A stretch of DNA of 64,000 nucleotides from Triplophysa rosa (Eukaryota; Chordata; Actinopteri; Cypriniformes; Nemacheilidae), in assembly GCF_024868665.1 (NCBI RefSeq), contig NC_079891.1, forward strand, positions 25,272,103 through 25,336,102, written 5' to 3'. The notes beneath the pieces are model-generated. The model saw only the letters and a program-made list of their open reading frames with translations. It searched no databases and had not been told where the DNA came from. The number at the start of each line of letters is the position of its first letter. The first letter of the stretch is position 1. Shown in pieces: positions 51,655 through 61,572 of this stretch. A program made the position numbers and the translations under genes.

Positions 51655-51975
51655 CAAGGCTGGGACCCGGCTGGAAGGCCGGCTGGACAGGGCTTGACGC
51701 CGGCTGGAAGGCCGGCTGGACAGGGCTTGACGCCGGCTGGAGGCCGGCTGGACAGGGCTTGAGCCGGCTGGAAGGCCGGTCTGGACAGGGCTTGACGCCG
51801 GCTGGACGCCGGCTGGATCACCGGCTGGGATCGCCGGCTGGACCACCGGCTGGACGCCCGGCCGGCACCGGACTGGACGCCGGCTGGATCACCGGACTGG
51901 ACGCCGGCTGGAAGCGGACACCGGCTGGACGCCGGCTGCACCGGACTGGACGCCGGCTGCACCGGCTGGGTTGGA
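51655..51975. repeat. CCGGCTGGA minisatellite in gag
   Basis: Tandem GC-rich units based on CCGGCTGGA. At the left, 33-base units (GGCTGGACAGGGCTTGACGC plus CCGGCTGGAAGGC) repeat with changes; toward the right, shorter GCCGGCTGGAC / CACCGGCTGGA units dominate. On the - strand all three frames stay largely open and give Pro/Ala/Ser/Arg-rich strings such as PASSPVQPASS. The array lies at the C-terminal end of the gag frame. Confidence 0.85.
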
Positions 51976-52501
51976 GTCCACGCTGCCCGCCGCTGCCTCT
52001 TCTTCTTCCGCCGAGCCACCCGGCTGGTGGTCGGGTGATGGAAGGAGGTATAAGGCACGGCTGGCTCCGGCTGGGACTCCTCGGAGGTGGATCCCCAGGA
52101 CGCTCGCCTCCCCCGCTTGCCACGAGGCTGGTGGACGGTGGAGAGGCTGCCGAGAGTGAGGGGGATGGCGTGCCGATGCCCACAACCCCGATCTGCAGGG
52201 AACCACCCTCAGGGATCGTGACCAACGGAGATGGGTAGCGGGCACTTGTTGAGACCATGGACTCCGACCGCTCTGCGGCGGAGAGCCACACGGCGTCGAA
52301 GTCCAACGGCCTCAACGCCCTCATCTCCGCCCTTGAGAGTGGATTCCTGAGACCGGAGTTGAACAGCACCGCCAGCTCCTCCTCCCCAAAGACGCCATTC
52401 TCGGCGACATCCAGGAACCTCTCCACATACTCGTCCACACTCTCGCTTCCCTGGCGAAGTCCGCAGAGGAGGCGAGCTAGGTGGGACTGTCCAGTGTTCA
52501 T
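51818..52501 (-). pseudogene. Gag-like remnant of LTR element
   Basis: Starting at the ATG at 52499-52501, the frame reads MNTGQSHLARLLCGLRQGSE, then SVDEYVERFLDVAENG and LAVLFNSGLRNPLS. These match the capsid-type retrotransposon Gag region of Gypsy elements, in which a tyrosine/arginine-containing SV.EY...F motif is typical. After about 100 residues it becomes Pro/Ser-rich and dissolves into the minisatellite. No zinc knuckle, protease or polymerase follows. The open frame formally begins at 52600 inside the LTR, but the ATG just after the LTR is the better start. It is a defective coding remnant. Confidence 0.65.
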
Positions 52502-52539
52502 AATGCTGCCTGCTGGGTTGTGGGGTGGCTCGTGGATTC

Positions 52540-53096
52540 TGTCAGGGCAGGCGTGAGGAGAACCCAAATGCAGGCAGGCGTGAAGGGGTAAACAGGACAC
52601 TTTATTTTACACAAAAACACGCAAAACAAAAAAACCCACAGTGGGGAACAAAACACGATAATAAATGGAGGAACAAAACAGGCACATAAACTCACTAACC
52701 TAAAATACAAGGACTAAGGACCACACTGGAAAAAACTACAATAAACTAACAGACACTAAACTCACGGAACAGGAACACACAGCACTAGGCAGGGAATCAA
52801 GACGAACAGGCATGAATACAATACAATCCACGAGCAACAAGACAATGAAACATGATGACTATTTAAAGGGTAAGACAAACAAGGATAACGAGCGAGGGCA
52901 GGTGTGAAACATAAGACACGGCAGGGAGACAATACAGGAAACGAGAGGGGCGGGGCCAATGACGAGACACTGGAGAGAATGCATATTATTGTCAAAAGGA
53001 CAATAATATGTTTCTCTCCACACATAACCAAAGACTTTGTCATGGCTCTGCTACAGGACCAAGAAAAACATGACTAATAGAGGCAGAGCCATGACA
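52540..53096 (-). repeat. Complete 5' LTR
   Basis: 557 bp with TGTCAGGG at the left and CCATGACA at the right on the + strand. On the - strand it carries a TATA-like CTTTAAATAG (near 52860) and AATAAA (complement of TTTATT near 52601), in the right order for promoter and polyadenylation. The 93-codon frame at 52762-53043 is just LTR sequence. Confidence 0.85.
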
Positions 53097-53104
53097 AAAA
53101 TGTA

Positions 53105-53553
53105 CATACATTATTTAGGTTTATTTAATGAAAAATAAGTATTTAATAACTCATTATATTTTTAATATACGCTTAATATTTTTGGTGAATTCTAATAGAA
53201 ATATATGATTTGTTATTGATTTTTTTTAGTTACATTTACACAATTTAAACAGCATATTTGATTGATTTCACAGCTTTAAAATTTACAAATTGTCTTTTTT
53301 TTTGAGTGTACATTGTTACACGTAAAATAACCGGTACGTTTTTGTGTATCTAGTGTATCAAGTTTTAATAGAAAACAACTATTGGTGGGTGGGGTGAGCA
53401 GTTATGTCCCTTTATGAAGGGCCATCCAGCAAATGTGTACAGGAAATATGATCATATAATCCTGTGGTAAATATTATAAGATCTAATTTGGGATTTTAAG
53501 GGATACATGGAGAGACAATACACAATTTGAAATTCTGTTTTGATTTAAATTTG
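53105..53553. other. Intergenic, no gene recognised
   Basis: AT-rich with no recognised gene or repeat. Confidence 0.45.
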
Positions 53554-53701
53554 ATGCATCTTACATATGCTTTTATCCAAAGTGACTTAAAGTGCATTCA
53601 AGATATAAATTTAGTATTAGTTTGTCAGACTATGTTCCCAGTGATCAAACCCGTGACCTTTGAGCTTCTAACGCGATGCTTCACCACCTGAGCTACAGAA
53701 A
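53554..53701 (-). mobile_element. tRNA-derived SINE with LINE-like tail
   Basis: On the - strand the head reads TGTAGCTCAGGTGGTGAAGC (A box TAGCTCAGGTGG) and then GTCACGGGTTTGATCAC (B box-like). It ends with AAGTCACTTTGGATAAAAGC. The tail matches the LINE ends at 6348 and 60517, so the SINE likely used that LINE's reverse transcriptase. About 150 bp and apparently complete. Confidence 0.8.
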
Positions 53702-54096
53702 CACACAGGAATGATAAACACACATTTTATGAGGGAAAGTTTTTGTTCACATAAGAAAAGAATGCCTTGCTCCTTTCAAAGTCTTTACTACATGAGTGTT
53801 GCCCTTCATAGTGAGTAGGGCATAGCAATGCGAGTTCCAATTGGATTGGCCCAGTGTGTAATGTGCAACCCATTAACATCTCCCAACTCCTATCAGAACA
53901 GAACATGTATGAAGAGGGGTAAGTGTTTCTATATGTACAGGACACGTGTTGTGGGTGTGTGTGGGGTGGTGATGGGACATTGATGAATGACACAACATAA
54001 GTGTAATGATGCCATGATAATGAGTTTGTTGACTGGGCTTGACCTATTGACACTGAAGGAGAGGAGGAATGACTCTTTTCTCTTTCTTATTCTGTT

Positions 54097-55114
54097 TAGG
54101 GATGCACCTAATGTTCGGCCACCGAAAATGTTAGGCCGAAAATAGCAAAAAATGCAAGTTCGGTGTTCGGCCGAATATGTGAAATGGCCGAATAAATTTT
54201 ACCGAACATGACTCGTGATACGATCAAGCAGCAACCAGCGTAGAGAGAGAGAGAGACAGAGACACGCGTGCGCTTTATTACTGCCGCAAACATTTTGGCC
54301 GTGCGTGCGTGCGTGCGTGTGTGTGTGCAGCATTTTAAAGTGTCAGAGAAAGACACAGCACGGGACTTGCTGCACGGAAGTAAATTTCCGAATGAAAGCG
54401 TCTTTACCGGTCGGTAACTTTACTTCAGACGGAAGCGGGCTGTCTGACAGTAGCCCCGCCGCTCGCGACATCCTTTGACATCATACAGTGGTCGCGTGCA
54501 CACAGTTCCCTGTACTAAACAACTTGTCAAAGTATGTTCGGTGCATCCACGAGAGCACCTTCTAGAACAGTCAGCTTTTGTGGGCGGAGTTTGGAAGAGA
54601 GACGTGAACTGAAATGGTTGTCAGTCAGCATCAGTTAGAATTGCTTGCATTGGATGTTTTTTTTTCTCAAATCATTTTGCAATGTAGCCTATAATAATCC
54701 AACAGTTTTAGTTTATTCGTATTTTTAGCTTATAGGCCTAATGTGGAATGACAATTTTTAATGAACTGTTTTGTTGTAGGGGTACAGAGTAACTTACATT
54801 ACATTCTTTTAGCAGTCAGTTATAGGCCTAATTAATATAGGCTATTCATGAAGGGAGAGGGCTCAATTTTTTGTTTGAATTTACTTTGTTTTGCTCAATT
54901 TTATATTAAGTTGTATTGTATTTTATTGAAAAGCAACACAAATTATAAAAAGCACATTTTGACTATTCAGTTTGTGCAATAGTGAAAAAAATAGCTTAAT
55001 AAATAGAAGAAATGCAAAAAAACATGTTCGGTGTTCGGTATTATTCGGCCTTCGGCCAAGTGTTTCACATCATGTTCGGCTTCGGCCAAGAATTTTCGTT
55101 TCGGTGCATCCCTA
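54097..55114. mobile_element. 1-kb nonautonomous hAT, 8-bp TSD
   Basis: It begins TAGGGATGCACC and ends GGTGCATCCCTA. Both flanks are ATTCTGTT (54089-54096 and 55115-55122), an exact 8-bp duplication diagnostic of hAT. Subterminal CGGCC/TTCGG motifs repeat in both orientations. A (GCGT)n/(GT)n run lies at 54301-54328. No transposase ORF is present. Confidence 0.93.
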
Positions 55115-55122
55115 ATTCTGTT

Positions 55123-55756
55123 CATACCCTCTTACATTCTGTGTTCTCTGTGTTAATTAGATATACGTCAAACCCTTGAGCTTCTGGCCATTTGCATGTG
55201 CGTGTGTAAATGGCATTAAAAAGTGACAGGTTACATTGTTTGTATTTTAGAGGAATTTAGCCGTATGAAGACCGCCGTATGAAGACCTCTGTATCAAGAA
55301 ACAATGATTAAAAAGCGTACTCTGACCCCTCTGCAAGCTTGATAGCATTTAGATTCAAATGTGATGTAAAACTAACTTTGCTTGAGGTGGATTCCTGACT
55401 AAAGCTGTCTGATAATTTGTTACTTTTGCCTCTCTTCGTCTTTATTTTAAGGTTAAGGTTACTTTATGTACTTACATGCTGCATTGTGAATCAAGTTTTG
55501 AATGCTGATTTTTAGATATTGCCCAACAACTGATTTTTTTACCAAATAGTTTTAAACTCACCAAGTCCACAACTCTAAACTCATCTTGAGTTCCTTTAAT
55601 AGGCCTGTGTTCATATTGTAAAACACATAAAGCCCCCTTTAGCTGTATGGTTTCACCAAAAAACATTTAACATCTGCAGAAACGTTTCTCTTTCAAAACA
55701 AAATTATTTGTACAGGAAAACATATGATTAGACTATTAAACTGTTATACATTATTA
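55123..55756. other. Intergenic, no gene recognised
   Basis: No gene or repeat borders could be supported. Confidence 0.4.
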
Positions 55757-56186
55757 GAGGTGTTAGTGAGGCCAGCAGGTGCTCACCCTGTGGTCTGTGT
55801 GGGTCCTAATGCCCCAGTATAGTGACGGGGACACTATATGACGTTAAACCGTAGAGGTACAGGTCCTGACTCTCTGTCGTCATTAAAAATCCCAGGAGGT
55901 CCTTCGAATAAGAGTAGGGGTGCAACCCCGGCATCCTGGCCAAATTCGCCCATTCGCCTCTATACATCATGGCCTCCTAATCATCCCCATATGTACTAAT
56001 TGGCTTCGCAACTCTGTCTCCTCTCCCCCAATAAGATGGTGTGTGGTGGGCGTTCTTGCGCAATATGGCTGCCATCGCATCATCCAGGTGGATGCTGCAC
56101 ATTGGTGGTGGTTGAGGAGATTCCCCCTTCCATGTAAAGCGCTTTGAGTGCCCAGAAAAGTGCTATATAAATGTAACAAATTATTA
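55757..56186 (+). mobile_element. SINE/LINE-like element, L2-type 3' end
   Basis: A GC-moderate block of about 430 bp ending in TGTAAAGCGCTTTGAGTGCC and AAAAGTGCTATATAAATGTA. This stem-loop resembles the GCGCTATATAAATAAA end of the 12.8-kb LINE. TGGATGCTGCACATTGGTGG upstream looks like a widespread fish repeat. No tRNA-like head was identified, so the class is left open. Confidence 0.6.
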
Positions 56187-57011
56187 AAAGGTAGGAAAGG
56201 AATAGACATTTTCATCTTTGGTTGTTTGGGAAACCAAAAATGGTTCTTCTATGGCACTGAATTTATTTTATACACTTGTTATACGCTCATTTTAGAGTTT
56301 AGAGCTCATTTTATGCCCAATGTTTCTGTGTGCTATTCATTGTTGCTGTCTATATAAAGCATTTCAAAATAATTCACTTAAACAGTTCCTTTTTAGTTCC
56401 TATGTAGGTGGTAGACAGCAAGGCGGTTAACAAGGTTTTGGAACAGAGATTCAATCTATCTTCACATCAGACATCAGTTTACCACTGTCTGATCCATCAC
56501 AAATCACACACAGCTGGTGATCTGCTCAGATGAACCTAAGAAATTAGGAAGTTACTATACTCTAATAGAAAGTGGTGAATAAATACACTCTTCAGAGCTA
56601 AACCAAAGCTCTACCTAGGAAGAGGTTGTACTTAATTCTTAATTCGGCAGGAGCAACATGTTTAGCTCGTCTGCTAGCCGTGGGTTTGATTGAACGGGGC
56701 AGGTAAGAGGCAGGGTTTTGATTTAAGCTGCTGGAGGAGATGTGGAGTGTTGTCTATTGATTGGGAGAATTATCCGTATCCTTATCATGAGTGGGTAATT
56801 TGTTTCACCAACCCCTACAAAGAGTGAGAATTGAATTTCCTCATTGAATTTTGTAACACGCGCACAAACTCCTCATTGTCATTGATATAGACTGAAACAG
56901 CTCAGGTCTTAAAATCTGATATACTTTTATGTGCACAAATGTCTGTGTGTGAGACTGAAGTGGGCTTAAACCATGCAGGTAAACAATAATTTAATGCAAT
57001 AACAGAGACAT
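56187..57011. other. Intergenic, no gene recognised
   Basis: AT-rich, with no recognised gene or complete repeat. Confidence 0.45.
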
Positions 57012-57990
57012 TTAAAGGGATACTTTTGGGCCACCGTTGCATTTTCGTGTGTACAGCCGATCCGTATATTTTTTGAAACGATGATGTCATCACCCCAGCG
57101 CGCAAAGTTTATGCGCATGCTCCAAGACTTCTTCTCTGTTTTTTGTGTATCTCTGTGGCAGAATCACAGCGCCACATCCTGATTTGGCGTGTATACTACA
57201 TTGTTTTGAGTCGGTTTAGCGGTTTCTTGTGTACGCAGATATTTCTTGAGACGACGCCATGAAAAGGAAAAAAAAGATCAGATAGGGAAAGCTCTGGATT
57301 CGTGTGGATGTAGTCTTATGACACTTTTTCACTGGTACTGTCAGGTTTAGTACAACTCAGTTCGGTACAGCTCACTTTGGCTTCGGGGATTATAAACTTA
57401 TCGTCATAGTTGCGCCACAATAACATCATTATTAACACGACATAAACACACGTACAACACAGGAGTAATGGAGCATATCGATGGCGGATGGCAGCAAAAC
57501 AAAATACTGCTAAAATACCAGAGAGTTTGAGAAATCTTACAGCAAAGACCAGACAACGATCATTTGGTTTGCTCGACAGCGCACAGGGGTAAGCTAATGT
57601 AGCATTTAGCATTGCGTTCAGGGTCTCGATCTCTATTTTACTCTCACGAAGCATATAACAAAATGCCAATATTACGTATTAAAATGCGTATTCGTGTGTT
57701 GCAAATCCAATGACGCTGGTAATGATTCTCTCTGCCCAATCAGTGAACTGTGTGTAAAGACGTCAGATTTTGGACGTCTAAATTCTTCAAAATGTCCAAT
57801 TTTGTGTTCAACTGAGCACATTTTTTGATATCCCAGAAATGTCAGTTGCTAACATTTGACCAAATATCCTTCTTTGTGTTCAACAGAACAAAGAAATTTA
57901 TACAGGTTTGGAACAACTTGAGGGGGAGTACATTGAGTAAATTATGACATGACAGAATCTTTTTTTTGGGGGGGTGGAGTATCCCTTTAA
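57012..57990. mobile_element. TTAA MITE split by other repeats
   Basis: The left end TTAAAGGGATACTTTTG and the right end GGAGTATCCCTTTAA are inverted and both touch TTAA. The right part (57780-57990) is the GGGATAGTTCACCC family with GTTCAACAGAACAAAGAAA. Between them lie at least two foreign blocks: about 57020-57310 (ACCGTTGCATTTTCGTGTGT) and about 57318-57730 (CACTTTTTCACTGGTACTGT, then CAGTTCGGTACAGCTC). These read as other MITEs inserted later. The 117-codon frame here is not a gene. Confidence 0.6.
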
Positions 57991-58120
57991 TAAATTCTAC
58001 AGACAGTTTAAAGAGCAGATGTTTGACAAAACCAATTTAATAAATTGATGAAAAATTGTAACAGACATGTTTATGATAAAATAAAGACTATTTTTTCACT
58101 TCTGATTAAGATGTGTATTA

Positions 58121-58336
58121 AACGTCTTGGTTACGGATGTAACCTCAGTTCCATGATGGAGGGAACGAGACAGATGGGGTTCGCTCTTGAGAACCTATCA
58201 ACTTCTGACTAGTTTAGAAAAGGCCAATGAAATTGGCGAATTAAATTTGCATGCCGGACTCCGCCCCCGGATATCTGGGTATGAAAGGGAGACGGCGTGC
58301 TGCATTCATTCACCTTTTGGTCTGAGGAGCCTGAGC
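58121..58336. repeat. DIRS inverted terminal repeat (3' side)
   Basis: It begins AACGTCTTGGTTACGGATGT and contains AGATGGGGTTCGCTCTTGAG, TTTGCATGCCGGACTCCGCC and GGCGTGCTGCATTCATTCAC. The inner 165 bases (58172-58336) reappear inverted at 60258-60386. Compared with the other end, about 16-20 bases seem lost next to 58171. Confidence 0.8.
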
Positions 58337-58388
58337 ATCCCTCGACCGCTGCGGCGGGAGGCCAGCATTGTGGCAAGAAGGACACAAC

Positions 58389-58488
58389 GTCTCGTTCCCT
58401 CCATCAGGGAACTGAGGTTACATCCGTAACCAAGACGTTCCCTTTCTGTCGGTCTCTCGACGTTATGTAGAGCCGACAGATGGGGTTC
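58389..58488. repeat. DIRS internal complementary region
   Basis: 58389-58439 is the reverse complement of the outer end 58121-58171 with one mismatch in 51 bases. The adjoining 58437-58488 is the reverse complement of the other outer end 60375-60426 with two mismatches in 52. A segment joining complements of both termini is the diagnostic DIRS feature, thought to template completion of the ends during circle formation. Confidence 0.8.
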
Positions 58489-59069
58489 CTATGGAAAACG
58501 CCACAGCGCTGTGCCACGTCACAATCTCCAGCGGAGCGAAGCTGACTGGCCTGGGCGAGTGAGACGAGCGCTGGCGCAAAATTGAAGCCCGCCGTCACGG
58601 GCAGAGGCCTCGATTCTCTTACAGCGAGAAGCCGCCCGGCACCGTAAGGGCCACCGGGTAAGCATTATTCCCCCCTGGGGGAAAAATGCTACAGAGACCA
58701 CTACCTCCATAGGCAGGAATTAGTGGAGACACCAACATGGTCTCACCATCAGGGGAGAACTCATGGGAAAATGTGCAGACTGAAGGAGTTAACCGCAAGG
58801 TGGGAGTCCACTTAGCGAGGTCTTGGGTTACCGAGGTGGGAACCATTCATGAGGATACATCAGACGGAACCGCCCACTGCGGGGGGGTTACCACATCTGG
58901 AGCACTAGGTCCGGTTAGAGCTATGTGGTAGGTAACTCAACTGTTCCCCGGCCTAAGGGGGCAGGGCTGCTCTCCCAGCCTGCCCCCAGGAAGGTGCTTA
59001 GTGATAGATGGAATGCCTGTTCTTTACCCAGTGGGGAAAGAAGGGAGGCGGAAATAGCCGCTGACCCAC

Positions 59070-59757
59070 CTAAGGAAGGGGGGAAGGGCTTTCGCAGGCA
59101 TACGCCCTACCGGCTGCCAGTCCTACATGTTGCCTTGCAGGACGCGGGCTCACACCGGTTCCACGCGTAAGTATTAGAACCTCGCGAAGGTGTTGGGCGT
59201 AGCCTAACCCGCAGCTCTGCAGATGTCTGCCAGAGAGGCGCCCTGAGCCAGTGCCCATGAGGAGTGTGCCTCACTCCTAATGGGCAGGGGCGATCTTGAG
59301 ATCAGTATGCCTAGCGACGGCACCAACGATCCAGTGCGCCAGCCTCTGTTTGGAGACAGTCCTCCCCTTCTGCTGACCTCCAAAACAGACAAAGAGCTGC
59401 TCAGAGCTTCTGAAGCTCTGCGTGCGGTCCAAGTAGAGGCGCAGTGCGCGTACTGGACACAACACGGATGGGGTTGGGTCTTCCTCCCCAGTGGGGAGCG
59501 CCTGCAGGTTCACCACCTGGACTCTAGGGGGAGTGGTGGGAACTTTGGGCATGTAGCCGGGCCCGAGTTCTAGGCAATCTGTGGACACGGAGGGTGCTTG
59601 TAGGTCCCCTACCCTCTTGGAAGTGAGCGCAATCAGGAGAGCCGTCTTTATCGAGAGGTGAGAAAGAGCGGCAGCTCCGAGGGGCTCGAAGGGGGGGGGC
59701 TCTTGAGGCCTGCCACCTAGGTTGCAAGAGGGTACGGAGCGCGGATGAGGCGGTCAC
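59070..59757 (-). pseudogene. Broken tyrosine recombinase of DIRS
   Basis: Three frames must be joined. The upstream part (near 59757-59600) reads KVTASSALRTLLQPRW and then, in a shifted phase, a KTALLIALTS-like core. The middle part (59277-59588) is clear: GPGYMPKVPTTPP, LCPVRALRLYLDRT, SEQLFVCFGG, KGRTVSKQRLAHWIV. The downstream part (59392-59204) has SSWALAQGASLADICRAAG. This order is typical of fish DIRS/Ngaro-type recombinases, with the conserved Arg near RALRLYLD and the HxxR region near SSWALA. Frameshifts make it inactive. The full domain is usually about 300 residues. Confidence 0.75.
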
Positions 59758-59891
59758 CTTCTCGCGCCCTTTAGCCTAACCTAATGACCAGGTCGTGCTG
59801 TCCCAGAGGCTTCCCAACAACTGGGTCGTGATGAGCGGCCGTAGCGGCTACATACACTCCCAGTGTGGAGGGGGGAGAGGTTACTCTCCAG

Positions 59892-60089
59892 TCACGGAAC
59901 GGGGAGCAGACAAGGTGGTGGCTGTGTCCCGTGGGAACACAGCCACCTGTGACGCAATGTCTGAATCGTCAACCGCCCACAGTGCGGGCAGGACGTATCC
60001 ACAATGTCTGCCCCAGCGTACTGGAAGCAGACATCGTGTCCGTCCCCCTCTTCGATGAGTGTGTTGCACCCATGAGAACAGCGGGACAT
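59892..60089 (-). pseudogene. Cys/His-rich Gag remnant of DIRS
   Basis: The frame contains CSHGCNTLIEEGDGHDVCFQ and then DTSCPHCGRLTIQTLRHR. CxxxC...C and CPHC pairs with His residues are typical of the zinc-binding N-terminal region of fish DIRS ORF1. It ends abruptly near 59890 and is followed within about 150 bases by recombinase sequence, so more than 3 kb of pol is deleted. Confidence 0.65.
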
Positions 60090-60257
60090 GCCACGCTGGA
60101 GAAATTTGCTCTTTTAGAGAAAAAAACTCGAACACTTCTGAAACTGCCGAGACGCCCAGGGGAAGTCGCTGCAGGAAGGGACCATCCGCTGCACCACGTC
60201 ATAAGATTCCAGCAGTAATTCGGCGTAGAGATTGAAGTCTCGAAGTCGATCAGTGTG

Positions 60258-60426
60258 AAGGCTCCGAAGAACAAAAGGTGAATGAATGCAGCACGCCGTC
60301 TCCCTTTTATACCCGGATATCCGGGGGCGGAGTCCGGCATGCAAATTTCATTCGCCAATTTTACTCTCAAGAGCGAACCCCATCTGTCGGCTCGACACAA
60401 CGTCGAGAGACCGACAGAAAGGGAAC
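60258..60426. repeat. DIRS inverted terminal repeat (5' side)
   Basis: Inverted relative to 58172-58336, with outer end GACCGACAGAAAGGGAAC. On the - strand it contains a TATA-like GGGTATAAAAGGGAG (near 60303-60317), probably the element's promoter. Confidence 0.75.
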
Positions 60427-60560
60427 CCATATTCTAAACCTGGCATTGTGCACTAGTCTACATTTATTGTTGGCTTTTATGACAAATTGCTTGTGACGTT
60501 TCCTGATTTGTAAGTCACTTTGGATAAAAGCACTGCTAAATGAACAAATGTAAATGTACT
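60427..60560 (+). mobile_element. L2-type LINE tail fragment
   Basis: GTAAGTCACTTTGGATAAAA, then GCACTGCTAAATGAACAAATG and a short AAATGTA repeat. It matches the tail at 6348-6390. It is 5'-truncated and abuts the DIRS element, which may have inserted into it. Confidence 0.65.
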
Positions 60561-61572
60561 TAATCGAAAACCTGGCAATGAAATTACCTGTGAGTGTTTA
60601 TTTCGTTTGTATCTGTGTATACGATCGTCTGTACTGTATGTGCAGCAGGCTGTTCATTTGGGTGCTTGAGGGAACATTTGTTCCACCCTTTTGCGTTTGG
60701 CATGAAGCATGTGACACTGAGTGTATTAGAAAAGAAAGGAACAGACTGGTCAGGATAACTGAAGCATGACACAAGGGTTAGATTAATAAACTGAGAGCGG
60801 CTGTGTGTCAATATGCGTGTGTGTCAGTCACTCAACTCATGGAGGTGATACGCTTTAAAATATCACCTGCATAAAGATCAGCCGGTTGAGTGTGGGACAC
60901 CCACAAAACATATGCTACTGGTCCACGGGACAGGGAAGACATCCAATCTGATGGCAGGAGATGACACAAAAATCGGGACATTTGAGAGCCACTGCAGATG
61001 GAAGTCGGGCTGCACTTCGGTGGTGCATGAGATCTACACATTTTTACAAGCATCAGATTTTTTGTGTACTGGTTAGAAAAGAAGTATTGGCTACAGAGAG
61101 ATGAGATGACTGATGCTCTAGTCTCTAAACTCGCTCAGATTTGGATGTGCTCCTAATGTTTGCACAGTTAATGGGTGTGTAAACAGAGAAATTGGGGTCA
61201 GTACAAAAATTACAGAGTAACTGCTTCAAATTTGCTCTAGGCCGAGTGTCGAAAAGAGGAGGAAAGCACAGAACAAACAGACTGACTGACAAGTGAGAAG
61301 ACTGATGGAATGGGAGCAAGCTGTAGACTCATAAAGAAAAGATCATTGTTGATTTAGACAGGTCTCAGTTACAATGCTGTCAAAAATACATGTTGTTACA
61401 GGTACAACTCCTCCTTTAGGGATTAATTTAAGAGCAATCCCAAATTCAAAAATGCGTTGGGATGTACTTGCATTTCCAGGAAATCTGTTGTACAGAAAGG
61501 CTGTCATTTAATCTTTCACATCACAGTTCATATGTCAGAGCACTAGGACATTATTCCTACCCTGTGTCACAG
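60561..61572. other. Downstream flank of zmat4 last exon
   Basis: No coding sequence was recognised. This interval should contain the zmat4 3' UTR and polyadenylation site on the - strand if the exon at 61573-61745 is terminal. I could not fix the site. Confidence 0.4.

Larger units (their letters stand above)
51229..53096 (-). mobile_element. Deleted Gypsy-like LTR retroelement
   Basis: Two direct repeats in - orientation bound about 980 bp of internal sequence. The right (5') LTR is complete (52540-53096, TG...CA). The left (3') LTR is partial (51229-51559). Flanks share AAAA (51225-51228 and 53097-53100), a weak duplication. The internal region holds a gag remnant and a minisatellite. Pol and the polypurine tract are absent. 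The shared LTR parts differ at only a handful of positions, suggesting a recent insertion. The LTR is related to the solo LTR at 47084-47603. Confidence 0.82.
58121..60426 (-). mobile_element. DIRS-type tyrosine-recombinase element
   Basis: About 2.3 kb, encoding on the - strand a Gag-like remnant (near 59.9-60.1 kb) and a broken tyrosine recombinase (near 59.1-59.75 kb). Inverted terminal repeats occupy about 58121-58336 and 60258-60426, and an internal complementary region lies at 58389-58488. This is the DIRS architecture, in which a circular intermediate is integrated by a recombinase and no integrase is used. RT, RNase H and methyltransferase regions are missing, so it is a nonautonomous deletion derivative. 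No target duplication is expected. Confidence 0.82.

Noticed and set aside
51501..52245. 245-codon + strand frame and further antisense frames in the GC-rich LTR element
   Set aside because: They come from the minisatellite and GC-rich composition. Only the frame containing SVDEYVERFLDVAENG resembles a Gag protein.
57316..57669. 117-codon - strand frame
   Set aside because: It lies in a repeat block inside a split MITE and has no domain.
58121..60426. Plain DNA transposon with inverted repeats
   Set aside because: The tyrosine-recombinase motifs and the internal complementary region fit DIRS better, and no transposase or target duplication was seen.
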